Below, in pieces: positions 1 through 7,597 of a stretch of DNA of 39,876 bases. The notes beneath the pieces were generated by a model, which was not told the origin of the DNA, searched no databases, and worked only from the letters and a program-made list of their open reading frames with translations. Source of the stretch: a virus. Position 1 is the stretch's first letter. Each line of letters begins with the position of its first letter. A program made the position numbers and the translations under genes. The stretch spans positions 1 through 39,876 of IMG/VR virus record IMGVR_UViG_3300035183_000595, one strand, 5' to 3'.

Positions 1-39
1 GCCGGCACTGCCCGCCGGCGCGGCCACAGGAGGAGGCCC

Positions 40-348
40 ATGCAAGAGACCACAGACCCGCGCGACCCGCTGTTCTCGGTGACAGCGGAGCAGCGCGCAT
101 GCTTCGAGCGCACGCGCACACTGCTGCAGCAAGCGCGCTGCGACCCGTACCGCGCCGCTAACGTGGCGATGACCACGGCGACGGAGTACGCCATGCGGCT
201 GCGGTACGAGCGCGTGCTACAGGAGCTGCTGGCGGCACTGGAGGAACAAGACGACGCCCCGGACGACGCGCGCACCGATCGCGTTGACCAGGCGCGCAAG
301 GCCGCGCGCGACGCCCTGCCGCGCGCGAGAGAGACGGAGCAGTCATGA
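40..348 (+). CDS. Hypothetical small phage protein, 102 aa
   Basis: I do not recognise this protein. It is 102 residues, Arg/Ala/Glu-rich and probably helical, with no membrane segment or Cys pairs. The start is well supported: AGGAGGAGG sits a few bases before the ATG. Its stop overlaps the next start in an ATGA, so it is the first complete gene visible in a five-gene plus-strand operon that ends in a RusA-type resolvase. That context points to a replication or early-region accessory role, but this is inference only. The 39 bases before it are too few to assign. Confidence 0.7.
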   Translation: MQETTDPRDPLFSVTAEQRACFERTRTLLQQARCDPYRAANVAMTTATEYAMRLRYERVLQELLAALEEQDDAPDDARTDRVDQARKAARDALPRARETEQS

Positions 349-770
349 GGCAGGACCAGATCGTGGAGGTGATGTCGCCGCAGGCGCTGCGGCGCGCGTC
401 GTCGCTGGTGTCGGCGGCGTACGTGGCGCACGTGGAGCGGCACCTGCGCGGCAGCGCCGAGCAGCGCGAGCACGCCGCCGCGCTGACGGCACCGCAGACA
501 GCGCCGGAGCAGGCGCTGGTCGGCCTGGTGGCGGCGTGGGTGGCGATGGCGCACGAGTGTGAAGTGGAGACGCGCGGCAGCCTGGCGGCGTATGGTGACG
601 GCCGGCACGCCGCAGAGGCCATCGGCATCCTGCAAGGCGCGTATGCGCTCAGCTACACCGCGCCAGCGGTGGGCCGCGTGCTGCGCGACGAGCTGCGGGC
701 GCTGATGCACGACGTGGCCACGGCCGCCGGCTACCCGGCGCACTGGCGAGACCTGCAGGTGCCGCGATGA
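345..770 (+). CDS. Hypothetical phage protein, 141 aa
   Basis: Not recognised. It is a mostly helical, Ala/Arg-rich soluble protein of 141 residues with no obvious motif. It begins inside the stop codon of the upstream gene (ATGA overlap) and its own stop overlaps the next ATG in the same way, so the two overlaps argue for real, translationally coupled genes. It lies in the plus-strand operon with RusA; no function can be given from the sequence. Confidence 0.7.
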   Translation: MRQDQIVEVMSPQALRRASSLVSAAYVAHVERHLRGSAEQREHAAALTAPQTAPEQALVGLVAAWVAMAHECEVETRGSLAAYGDGRHAAEAIGILQGAYALSYTAPAVGRVLRDELRALMHDVATAAGYPAHWRDLQVPR

Positions 771-994
771 CGGAGTGGCGAGACGGCAGGATCAAGCTCG
801 CCGCCGCCTGGACGAAGCAGCGTGACAACGGCGAGAAGTACCAGTCGTTCGCGCTGGCGCCGTCGTTCGATCAGGCGATGGAGCTGTACAACTCGCAGCC
901 GTGCGTCATCGTCGGCTACCCCAACACCCGGCGACGGCCGGACAAGAACGACCCGAACGTCGAAGTCTGGGTCATCCCGAAGCGCGGCGGATGA
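767..994 (+). CDS. Hypothetical small phage protein, 75 aa
   Basis: Not recognised. It is a compact 75-residue protein with alternating charged and aromatic residues (for example VEVWVIPKRGG at the C-terminus) that looks like a small mixed alpha/beta fold. Start and stop both overlap neighbouring genes in ATGA junctions, which supports the frame. It is part of the plus-strand operon ending in the resolvase gene. Confidence 0.7.
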   Translation: MTEWRDGRIKLAAAWTKQRDNGEKYQSFALAPSFDQAMELYNSQPCVIVGYPNTRRRPDKNDPNVEVWVIPKRGG

Positions 995-1257
995 GCTACC
1001 TGCTGGTGAGCGGAGCCGGCCGGCCGCACCGTTGGGCCGTGGCCGGGTGGTTGAACAAGCTGCACCAGACGCGGCGCGGACGCACGCTGCGCGACACGCA
1101 GGTGGAGCTGGAGGTGGAGGACCTGCAGCGGCGCGGCCTGGAGATGCTGGACAACCTGGTGCGCACCTGCGCCGAGTTCGACATGCTGGCGCGCGTCGGG
1201 TCGGACCTGGTGGTGTTCAAGGGCTGCTACGCGCAGGCGCTCGACGATGAGACGTAG
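991..1257 (+). CDS. Hypothetical small phage protein, 88 aa
   Basis: Not recognised. The chosen start is the ATG at 991, which overlaps the upstream stop (ATGA); an earlier in-frame ATG at 901 would bury it in the preceding gene. The 88-residue product begins MSYLLVSGAGRPHRW and is helical in its middle part. The next gene, the RusA-like resolvase, starts 11 bases before this gene ends, so the two are likely translated together. Confidence 0.65.
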   Translation: MSYLLVSGAGRPHRWAVAGWLNKLHQTRRGRTLRDTQVELEVEDLQRRGLEMLDNLVRTCAEFDMLARVGSDLVVFKGCYAQALDDET

Positions 1258-1804
1258 ACGCACCCCAGCGCCCCGGCGGCGGCGACAGCGCGTGGATCCG
1301 GCCCCCAGCGGACCACCGCTGCCGCTGCCCGTCGTGGTGCAGGTGCTGGGCGCGCCGGTGGCCAAGCAACGCCCCCGGTTCGCCACCACCACGCCGCGCG
1401 GCCGGCCGCTGCGCCGGCCGGTGGTGTACACGCCGGCCGAGACGCGGGCCTGGGAGGAGGACGTGGGCTGGCAGGTGAAGGCGTGCACCGGCAACCACAC
1501 GCCGCCCGAGGGGCCGCTGGACGTGTGCCTGGTGTTCTGGTTGCCACCGCCGGTGCTGTACCGGCGCGGCGAGGCCGACGCGGACAACCTGGCCAAGGCG
1601 GTGCTCGACGCCGGCAACGGCCGTCTGTGGCGGGACGACGCGCAGCTGGCCAGGCTGGCCGTGGAGAAGCGGCCGGCGCCGACTGCCAGCCGGGCCGGCG
1701 TAACGGTGGCCGTGGCCGCCTGGGAGGCCGCAGGCGCGCCGCAGCCGTGGCCGGCCACACCAGCGCCGCCGCCGGCCGGCCGGCGCAGCCTGGCGGCTCC
1801 CTGA
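1247..1804 (+). CDS. rusA: RusA-type Holliday junction resolvase
   Basis: This is a RusA-family endonuclease, which resolves four-way DNA junctions during phage recombination and before packaging. The sequence shows the family pattern: GAPVAKQRPRF near residues 35-45, TPAETRAWEEDV near 62-73, then the acidic cluster with D111, D113, N114, K117 and D121, and the distal WRDDAQ (D130, D131). In E. coli RusA the equivalent aspartates bind metal. At 185 residues it is longer than the roughly 120-residue model, with a basic N-terminal extension (RRRR) and a Pro/Ala-rich tail; the true start may lie further in. It is the last gene of the plus-strand operon and its stop codon lies within a strong stem-loop. 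Confidence 0.88.
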   Translation: MRRRRTPAPRRRRQRVDPAPSGPPLPLPVVVQVLGAPVAKQRPRFATTTPRGRPLRRPVVYTPAETRAWEEDVGWQVKACTGNHTPPEGPLDVCLVFWLPPPVLYRRGEADADNLAKAVLDAGNGRLWRDDAQLARLAVEKRPAPTASRAGVTVAVAAWEAAGAPQPWPATPAPPPAGRRSLAAP

Positions 1805-1820
1805 CGGCCAGGGAGCCGCC
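1792..1820 (+). terminator. Stem-loop at end of the rusA operon
   Basis: GGCGGCTCCCTG (1792-1803) is followed by a 5-base loop and its exact reverse complement CAGGGAGCCGCC (1809-1820), a 12-bp perfect stem. The rusA TGA stop lies at the stem/loop boundary. No U-tract follows on either strand, so this is not a textbook intrinsic terminator. Its place between convergent operons suggests it stops or pauses transcription, possibly from both sides. Confidence 0.55.
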
Positions 1821-1840
1821 GCCGGCCACCGGCCAGGAAT

Positions 1841-1870
1841 GGCCGCCTGGCGGCCAGGGAGCCTCCCTGG
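1841..1870. repeat. Two adjacent palindromes in the convergent junction
   Basis: Two perfect inverted repeats almost abut here: GGCCGCCTGGCGGCC (1841-1855, overlapping a CCTGG core) and CCAGGGAG-C-CTCCCTGG (1854-1870, 8-bp arms). Together with the 1792-1820 stem they fill the 129-base gap between the plus- and minus-strand operons. GGCCAGG-like words recur through about 1805-2110. The likely role is transcription termination or pausing; a protein-binding site is also possible. Confidence 0.5.
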
Positions 1871-1933
1871 CGCTCGCGGCCGGCGCCGGCACCGCCAGGC
1901 AGGCTGGCCGGCAGCGCGTGCGGCCTGGCCAGG

Positions 1934-2206
1934 CTATGGCCGCCAGGCGTACCGGCCGGCGGCCAGACAGGGAACGCACCACACGCCAGGCGCGCAGGCG
2001 CAGGCCGGCAGCCGGCCCCACGGCTGCTCCCGCCGCAGCGCGGCCAGGCGGCGGCCGAGCAGGCCGGCCGCTGTTTCACGGTCAGGTTTCACGTGGCGCC
2101 CGGTCAGCCTGGCCAGCCGGCGCACCGCCGGCAGCGCCGCGCGCAGCTGCACCATGCGACGGCTGCGCCAGCCGTCGCCGTGGCGCCAGCGCACCACCAG
2201 GCTCAC
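1934..2206 (-). CDS. Possible small basic protein, 90 aa
   Basis: Not recognised. A GTG start at 2206 overlaps the stop of the upstream gene (GTGA), the same junction style used elsewhere in this operon. The product is very Arg-rich, with a helical stretch (GLLGRRLAALRREQ) and a C-terminal segment with three Cys residues. In such GC-rich DNA an open frame of 90 codons is weak evidence by itself; the overlap is the main support. It would be the last gene of the late operon before the convergent junction. Confidence 0.42.
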   Translation of the reverse strand: MSLVVRWRHGDGWRSRRMVQLRAALPAVRRLARLTGRHVKPDRETAAGLLGRRLAALRREQPWGRLPACACAPGVWCVPCLAAGRYAWRP

Positions 2207-2571
2207 GCCGGCAGACCGGGCCCCTGGTAGCCGGCCTGCGCGAGCGCGAGCATGGCCAGCTGCTGGACGGTCATGCCGCCCAGGTCCAGCGGCGTCGCGT
2301 GCAGGTTGCGCATGAGCACGCGGATGCCCTCGACCACCAGGTCGCGCTGCACCTCGGGCGGGAACGTCGGGTTGTCGGTCAGCACGCCGTTGGCGATCTC
2401 GAAGGCGTGCCGCACCACGCGCTCGCTCAGCGGCGCCTCGCGCAGGCTGGCCACCAGCGCGTCGATGCCTTGCGCGAGCAGTGACGCGGCGGCGGCGCCC
2501 AGCTTCTCGGCCAGCGCCGTTTCCAGCGCCGCCAGCGCGTCGGCCCACGGCTCGGCGGCCGGGGCGCTCAT
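2203..2571 (-). CDS. Hypothetical protein at end of late operon, 122 aa
   Basis: Not recognised. The 122-residue protein is Ala/Leu-rich and largely helical, with an acidic N-terminal half and PEVQRDLVVEGIRVLMRN in the middle. The start at 2571 overlaps the stop of the upstream membrane-protein gene (ATGA); the in-frame ATG at 2811 would lie inside that gene and is rejected. Being coupled to a holin-like membrane protein, it could be part of a lysis or host-envelope function, but nothing in it shows that. Confidence 0.65.
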   Translation of the reverse strand: MSAPAAEPWADALAALETALAEKLGAAAASLLAQGIDALVASLREAPLSERVVRHAFEIANGVLTDNPTFPPEVQRDLVVEGIRVLMRNLHATPLDLGGMTVQQLAMLALAQAGYQGPGLPA

Positions 2572-2984
2572 CGGCGCAGCAGGCCCGGCAGCACGTTGGC
2601 CGCCTTCTCGATCACCTGCGCGGCGGTGCGCGGGTCGATGGCCTGCACCACCGTGGTGGCGATCTCGTGCTCGGTGCGCAGCACGCCGGCCGCGCGCAGC
2701 TGCTCGCGCAGCGCCTGCGCCTTCTCGGGCGTCAGGTTGGTCAGCACGTCCAGCGTGTTGTCGCCGCTGCGCAGGAAGAACGCCGCACAGATCAGGCCGG
2801 CGCCGATCCACCAGCCGACATCGCCTAGCGTCTCGCTCAGCTTGGACAGCGGCACGATGCCGGTGAGCACGGCGACGCCGGCCGAGCCGACCAGGCCGCG
2901 CAGGCGGTTCCCGCAGCGCAGGCTGCCCAAGGTGGCGCGGAAGTACTCCAGGTCGGTGAAGAACAGATAGACGGCGGCGAACAT
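2568..2984 (-). CDS. Small membrane protein, holin candidate
   Basis: A 138-residue protein with a hydrophobic N-terminus (MFAAVYLFF), a first likely membrane segment near residues 30-46 (LVGSAGVAVLTGIVPL) and a second near 55-71 (DVGWWIGAGLICAAFFL), followed by a charged helical C-terminal domain of about 65 residues. Size, two to three membrane segments and a polar tail fit many phage holins, which time lysis by permeabilising the inner membrane. However, the amidase is 28 kb away, so the holin call is inference. It overlaps the next gene by 4 bases. Confidence 0.6.
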   Translation of the reverse strand: MFAAVYLFFTDLEYFRATLGSLRCGNRLRGLVGSAGVAVLTGIVPLSKLSETLGDVGWWIGAGLICAAFFLRSGDNTLDVLTNLTPEKAQALREQLRAAGVLRTEHEIATTVVQAIDPRTAAQVIEKAANVLPGLLRR

Positions 2985-2997
2985 GGCGGCACCTTGC

Positions 2998-3459
2998 TCA
3001 CTTCTTCTTGGCGGCCGGCGGCGGGTCCGGCGGCTCGCCGGTGAACAGCGGATACAGGCCGTCGATCTCGGCCGCCATCAGCTCCGGCGGCGCGTAGCTC
3101 CACGGCATGCGCATCTCGGTCAGCGTCTCGGCCTCGCGCATGAACGCCCGCAGCGCATCGTTGATCTTCTCGATGGCCTCGGCGTGCTCGGCGCGGTGCT
3201 GCGGCGCGATCACGTAGCCGGTGTCCTGCATCACCGGCGCGTCGCTGTCGTCGCGCAGGCAGTGTTCCTCCTGCAGCAGCCGCTGCTGCCGCTGCGCCGT
3301 GCGCTGCATGTCGGCCACCAGGTCGTTCATCGGCTGCAGCTGGCGGCGCCACTTGGCAAGCACGGCGCCGAACCGCAGGTCGCACTTCGTCATGGCGGCG
3401 CTGGAGATGGCGCGGTACATGCGCATCCATTCCTCGCGCGGCAGGGATAGCGGCTCCAT
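2998..3459 (-). CDS. Hypothetical helical protein, 153 aa
   Basis: Not recognised. I chose the ATG at 3459 because AAGGAGG lies 11 bases before it; an in-frame GTG at 3501 (167 aa) overlaps the stop of the upstream secreted-protein gene and is the alternative. The product is mainly helical with a likely coiled coil in the middle (QRTAQRQQRLLQEE) and a Pro-rich, Lys-tipped C-terminus (PPDPPPAAKKK). It sits directly after the two secreted proteins and before the holin candidate. Confidence 0.65.
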   Translation of the reverse strand: MEPLSLPREEWMRMYRAISSAAMTKCDLRFGAVLAKWRRQLQPMNDLVADMQRTAQRQQRLLQEEHCLRDDSDAPVMQDTGYVIAPQHRAEHAEAIEKINDALRAFMREAETLTEMRMPWSYAPPELMAAEIDGLYPLFTGEPPDPPPAAKKK

Positions 3460-3490
3460 GGGTCTGCTGTCCTCCTTCGGCTGTTGCGCT

Positions 3491-6400
3491 CTATAGTCCA
3501 CCCGGCATCTGGTGCAAACCCCAGCGCAGCGCCTTCAACGTGTCGGCGTACACGTCGCAGGCGTCGGCCCACTGGTCGCAGGTGAAGCCGCCGCCGGCGA
3601 CCGTGCAGGTGCCGCAGCTGGCCTCGGAGTGCGGCCACGGCGCGCTGTCGTCGTTGCGGTCCGGCGCGACCGTCAGCTTGCAGCCGCTCGCCGCGCATGG
3701 CCCGCCGTTCACCGCGCCGGCCCACGCCTTGTAGCAACTCTGTTTGGCGGCCGTGCAGGCCGGGTCCGAGTCGCACGCGCCGTAGCCGGCCGCGCTGCAG
3801 TCCGTGTCCCAATCGCACGGCTTGCGGCAGACGCCGGCGGTCGGCGTATCGCTGCCGGTGCCGTTGTCGCAGACCATGCCCAGCGGCCAGCAGTCGGAGT
3901 CCGTGGTGCACGCCGGCCCGGCGACGCTGCACTTGCCCACGCAGCCCTCCGCGAGCACCGGGTTCATGGCGTTGCTCATCGCCACCTGCATCGTGTCCGC
4001 GCAGGCGGGCGAGATGCCCAGCTCGTTGTAGCGGTCCTGCAGGTAGTTGCTGATCGGCACGATGAACTCGCGCAGCGGGCAGTTGCAGACCTCCCAGGCG
4101 TACTCGCCGTCCTTCGGCGGCGGCAGCGAGCCCGGGAAGCCCAGGTCCCCGATGCCGGTGTACTTGCCGGGTTGGGAGGAGTGGCCGAACAGGTGCACGT
4201 CGCACAGCGGCACGCAGGTGCCGCCGCCAGGGCAGCCGCCCTCGGCCTCGGTCTTATAGAAGCCGTCGCCGCTGGCCACCGGGCAGCCGGCGTGCGTGTC
4301 GCCAGGCAGCGGCGAGACGTACTTGAACGGGTCGGTGTCGCGCGAACACGGACAGGAGTTCTCGGTGACCGAGCACCGCTGCGCGCCGTCGTTGCTGCAC
4401 ACGCCGCAGGCGCTCTGCGGCAGGCCGCGACTGTTGGAGCCGGCGCGCTTGAACACCGCGTCCCAGTCCATCAGCGTGCAGTCCGGGTTCACCTCGCTCG
4501 GGTTCGACGCCTTGTCCTTGCGGCAGTGGGCCAGGCGCTCCCCCAGGTCCTGCGTGCAGTTGGCGGCGCCGCCGATCTCGCCACAGCGCGCCATGTTCGG
4601 CACGCCGACCCACGACGACGACGCGGCGTTGCCGAGATACCCGGGGCCGATGATCATTCGCGAGCACTGTCCCAGCCCGTACGGAGACGGGCAGCCTGGC
4701 GAGCCGCCGATGAGGCTGGTGAACCACCCGGCCTGGTTGCGCGTGGCGCGGATCAGGCCATCGGCCAGGTAGTTGCTCGCCTTGCTGTTCTGCTTGAACA
4801 GCCCGTTGCCCCACATGCCGGTGCCGGCGCAACTCTGCGAGATGCGGGGCGGCGCGATGCCAAGCGTCGCCGTCGCAGTCGGCGACGCGCCGGTGGTGTT
4901 GGTGCGCGTGGCCGTGCGCGTCGGCGTCAGCGTCTTGGTAAACGTCGGCACGCCTGGCGGCAATGTGTCGGTCGGCGTCGCCATGGCCGTCGCGGTCGGC
5001 GTGGCCGTGCGGGGGTCCAGCGTCGGCGTGCGCGTGCGGGTCGCCGTCGCCGGCGGCGGCCACGGCACGAACGGGCCGGTGCCGTCGCCGCCGCGCGGGA
5101 TGTACGGGGCGCGGCACAGCTGCCGCAGGCGCGGCCACCCTTGCTCTAGCTCCGGCTCCGCGTCTATCGCGCGGTTCTCGATGCACGCGGCGAACGCCAC
5201 CGCCTGGTCCACGCCATGCTCGTGAGCCGTCTCTAGGTCCAAAAAGCCCAGCGTGCGGCTGGCGGCCAGCTCGTCGTCCAAGAAGGCGTACGCCCAGCCG
5301 CGCATCGTGGCCAACGGCACCGCCAGCGGATCGTCCACCGCCGGCATGCGGCCGACCACCAGCACCGGCCAGGCATGCCGGTCGCGCACCGTCTGCACCA
5401 GCTGCCGCACCGTCTCCATCGTGCGCCCCAGCTCGTGGCGCTGCTGGCACGTGCCGCTGCTGCAGTTGGTCACCTGCACGTTGTCCATCTCGTCGTTGCC
5501 GAACAGCCACGCCTGACACGCGCTGCCGTCGCCAGGGTCGTCCGCGCAGGCCGTGCCGCCCGGGATGCAGGGCGTGCGGTACTGCGCGCCCCACGCGCAC
5601 TTCGCATGCATCCCTGGCGTGCGCCAGGTGTGCACGTAGTCGCCGTCCACGCGGCAGCCGACCGGCGGGTCCTGGCCCCAGCACTTGCCATCCGCCGGCG
5701 CGCTCCAGCTGTGCAGCAGGTCCTGGTACGCGAGCGAGATCACGTCGATGGCCACCAGGTCGCCCGCCGCGTTCGCGCCGCGCACCAGCGTGCCGGTGTC
5801 TCCGCAGAAGCTGATGCTGGTGTTGGCCTGCTGCTGCTGCAGCGCCTCCAGGCTGGTCTGCCCGTCCTTGGTCTGGTCGCACAGCGATCCCACGTCCGGC
5901 ATGCGGAACATCAGGCCCGGCAGCACGTCGTCGGAGAACGCCGTGGCGCCGACCAGCCACACGCCGCACAGCTGGTCGTCTCCCAGCACGTCGGGGCATG
6001 CATGATGGTTCTCGCCGAACGTCGGCGTCGCAGTGGCGGACGGCTCAGGCGTGTCGGTCGGCGTTGGCGTGACCGTGAAGGTGCGCGTGGCGGTGGCCGT
6101 GGCGGTGTCCGTCGCCGTTGCCGTGTTCGTTGCCGTGTTGGTCGGGGTGTCCAGCGGCGTGTTGGTGTTGGTCGGCGTCGGCGTCGGCAGACAGCCGCGC
6201 ACGATCAGCCGCATCTCGTTGGCGGTGCCCGCTGGCGGCGTCGGCGTCACGCTGCCCTCGGCCTCGAAGAACATCACTGCAGAGTCGCTGGCGCTCGGGT
6301 CGCCGCCGTCCGCGCCGATCTTGAACGCGATCCACTGCTGCGTCGGATCGATATAGGTCGCCGGCGTGAGCAGGTTGAAGCGCCACGGGTTGGAGGCGTA

Positions 6401-7597
6401 CACGCTCGTCGCGTCAATGGAGAACGCCGTCGCCGGCGAGATAGTGTCTTCGTGGTCGCCGGTGGACCACGAGCCGGCATAGGTGGTGACGTACTTGCCG
6501 ACGAAGTGGCGCGTGGAGCCGCCGGTCACTGCCGTGCGGAAGTTGTAGCCCTCCAGCCAGGCGTTGGTCACCGTCAGCGTGTTCGGCAGCGTCGTGATGT
6601 CGAAGGCCACCAGCAGGTCGTTCTCGATGTTGACGCCGAAGTTCCACTTGCCCGCAATGAGCTGATAGCTGGTGGTGTCGAGCGAGGCCGCGCCGTTGTT
6701 AGCGGACTGCGTGTAGCCGTCGTCGCCCACCGCGCTCACCGGGAACGTGTAGTCGCTGCAGAGTCCGCCCGCCGGGATCGTGGGGCTGGCCGTCTGCGTC
6801 GGCAGCGGCGTCGCGGTGTTGGTCGGCGTCGGCGTCGGCGTGGCCGTGTTGGTCGGCGTCGGCGTGTTCGTCGGGGTGTACGTCGTGCCGATCAGGTCGC
6901 TCTGTGTGAACTCGATCCAGCTGGCCTTGGTCGTGTCCGAGTCGCCGGTCAGGCTGAGGTCCGTGGCGCTGGTGCCGCCGCGAAAGAGCGAGGCGCTGCG
7001 CGACACGCCATCGTTGCTGTTGGACTGGTAGCCGATCTCCGCCACCAGGTAGTCGCCGGCCTGCGCGCTGGCGCAGGTGGTCACCGCGACGGTGCCGTTG
7101 CTCAGCACGGCGGCCGTGGCGCCGGCATTGCCGCCCCACTCGTTGTCGGTGTTGACGGTGCCGTTGGTGGCGTTGGCGACCAGCGTGCAGCGCACCAGCG
7201 AGGGGCTGCTTCCCTGCGCCACCCAGATATGCAGCGCGGTGATCGCGTTCTGCGCGTGGCCGCTCTCGGCCGTCATCAGCGCGAAGGTGAGCGTGCCCGA
7301 GATGGAGCCGGTGCCGCGCAGCGGCTGCGACGACACGAAGCGCGTCACCAGGTAGGTGGCCGTCTCGTTGGTGGCCTCGGAGGTCGTGGAGGAGGTCGCC
7401 GTGCCGCTCTTGCTGGTGCCCATGGCGGCCGTGGAGGTGCTGCCGACCGGCGGCGTCGCGGTGGTCGTACTCCAGCCGCCTTGCGGCGTCGGGTTGAACG
7501 GCGCCGCCGCGTTCTGCAGGTACAGCCGCGTCGCGGCCTGCGCCGGCCGCGCGGCGGTGAGCGCCAGGCAGACGGCAACGATCAGGCGCCGCCGCAT
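3491..7597 (-). CDS. Large secreted modular protein with Cys-rich C-terminus
   Basis: A 1368-residue protein beginning with a Sec signal peptide (MRRRLIVAVCLALTAARPAQA, predicted cleavage after AQA near 22). GGTGGAGG five bases before the ATG at 7597 fixes the start; the frame stays open to 8245 but that part overlaps another gene. Beta-rich domains are separated by three Thr/Pro linkers. Domain A spans about 24-236 and resembles beta domains of phage virion proteins. Domain B is about 273-466. Domain C, about 523-846, contains LFGNDEMDN, faintly like the GxND block of SGNH hydrolases. Domain D, about 913-1368, is Cys-rich with TDSDC/DTDC motifs. Function unknown; adhesin, receptor-binding or envelope-modifying roles are possible. 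A signal peptide in a tail operon is unusual. Confidence 0.8.
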   Translation of the reverse strand: MRRRLIVAVCLALTAARPAQAATRLYLQNAAAPFNPTPQGGWSTTTATPPVGSTSTAAMGTSKSGTATSSTTSEATNETATYLVTRFVSSQPLRGTGSISGTLTFALMTAESGHAQNAITALHIWVAQGSSPSLVRCTLVANATNGTVNTDNEWGGNAGATAAVLSNGTVAVTTCASAQAGDYLVAEIGYQSNSNDGVSRSASLFRGGTSATDLSLTGDSDTTKASWIEFTQSDLIGTTYTPTNTPTPTNTATPTPTPTNTATPLPTQTASPTIPAGGLCSDYTFPVSAVGDDGYTQSANNGAASLDTTSYQLIAGKWNFGVNIENDLLVAFDITTLPNTLTVTNAWLEGYNFRTAVTGGSTRHFVGKYVTTYAGSWSTGDHEDTISPATAFSIDATSVYASNPWRFNLLTPATYIDPTQQWIAFKIGADGGDPSASDSAVMFFEAEGSVTPTPPAGTANEMRLIVRGCLPTPTPTNTNTPLDTPTNTATNTATATDTATATATRTFTVTPTPTDTPEPSATATPTFGENHHACPDVLGDDQLCGVWLVGATAFSDDVLPGLMFRMPDVGSLCDQTKDGQTSLEALQQQQANTSISFCGDTGTLVRGANAAGDLVAIDVISLAYQDLLHSWSAPADGKCWGQDPPVGCRVDGDYVHTWRTPGMHAKCAWGAQYRTPCIPGGTACADDPGDGSACQAWLFGNDEMDNVQVTNCSSGTCQQRHELGRTMETVRQLVQTVRDRHAWPVLVVGRMPAVDDPLAVPLATMRGWAYAFLDDELAASRTLGFLDLETAHEHGVDQAVAFAACIENRAIDAEPELEQGWPRLRQLCRAPYIPRGGDGTGPFVPWPPPATATRTRTPTLDPRTATPTATAMATPTDTLPPGVPTFTKTLTPTRTATRTNTTGASPTATATLGIAPPRISQSCAGTGMWGNGLFKQNSKASNYLADGLIRATRNQAGWFTSLIGGSPGCPSPYGLGQCSRMIIGPGYLGNAASSSWVGVPNMARCGEIGGAANCTQDLGERLAHCRKDKASNPSEVNPDCTLMDWDAVFKRAGSNSRGLPQSACGVCSNDGAQRCSVTENSCPCSRDTDPFKYVSPLPGDTHAGCPVASGDGFYKTEAEGGCPGGGTCVPLCDVHLFGHSSQPGKYTGIGDLGFPGSLPPPKDGEYAWEVCNCPLREFIVPISNYLQDRYNELGISPACADTMQVAMSNAMNPVLAEGCVGKCSVAGPACTTDSDCWPLGMVCDNGTGSDTPTAGVCRKPCDWDTDCSAAGYGACDSDPACTAAKQSCYKAWAGAVNGGPCAASGCKLTVAPDRNDDSAPWPHSEASCGTCTVAGGGFTCDQWADACDVYADTLKALRWGLHQMPGGL
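4860..5060 (-). repeat. Thr/Pro linker 3 of the large secreted protein
   Basis: Low-complexity DNA made of GTCGGCGT-like units on the plus strand encodes about 65 residues rich in Thr, Pro and Ala (units such as TPTATA, RTRTPT). It joins the middle domain to the Cys-rich domain. Such linkers are usually extended and often glycosylated in cell-surface proteins. Confidence 0.75.
6018..6192 (-). repeat. Thr/Pro linker 2 of the large secreted protein
   Basis: Repetitive GTC/GTG/GCC-rich sequence encoding TNT/TAT/TPT units (for example NTATNTATATDTATATAT) over about 58 residues. It separates beta domain B from the central domain C. Confidence 0.75.
6775..6890 (-). repeat. Thr/Pro linker 1 of the large secreted protein
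   Basis: Short-period repeat encoding TPTNTPTPTNTATPTPTPTN-type sequence, about 36 residues, between N-terminal domain A and domain B. It has the same composition as the linker at 8398-8692 in the neighbouring gene, so the two genes share a building block. Confidence 0.75.

Noticed and set aside
1483-2484. 333-codon plus-strand ORF running past rusA
   Set aside because: It overlaps rusA in another frame and then runs antisense to the minus genes; its product is Arg/Gly/Ala-rich and featureless.
5060-6018. SGNH-hydrolase domain in the middle of the large secreted protein
   Set aside because: LFGNDEMDN resembles the GxND block, but I find no GDS nucleophile block and no clear catalytic His block, so it is not called.
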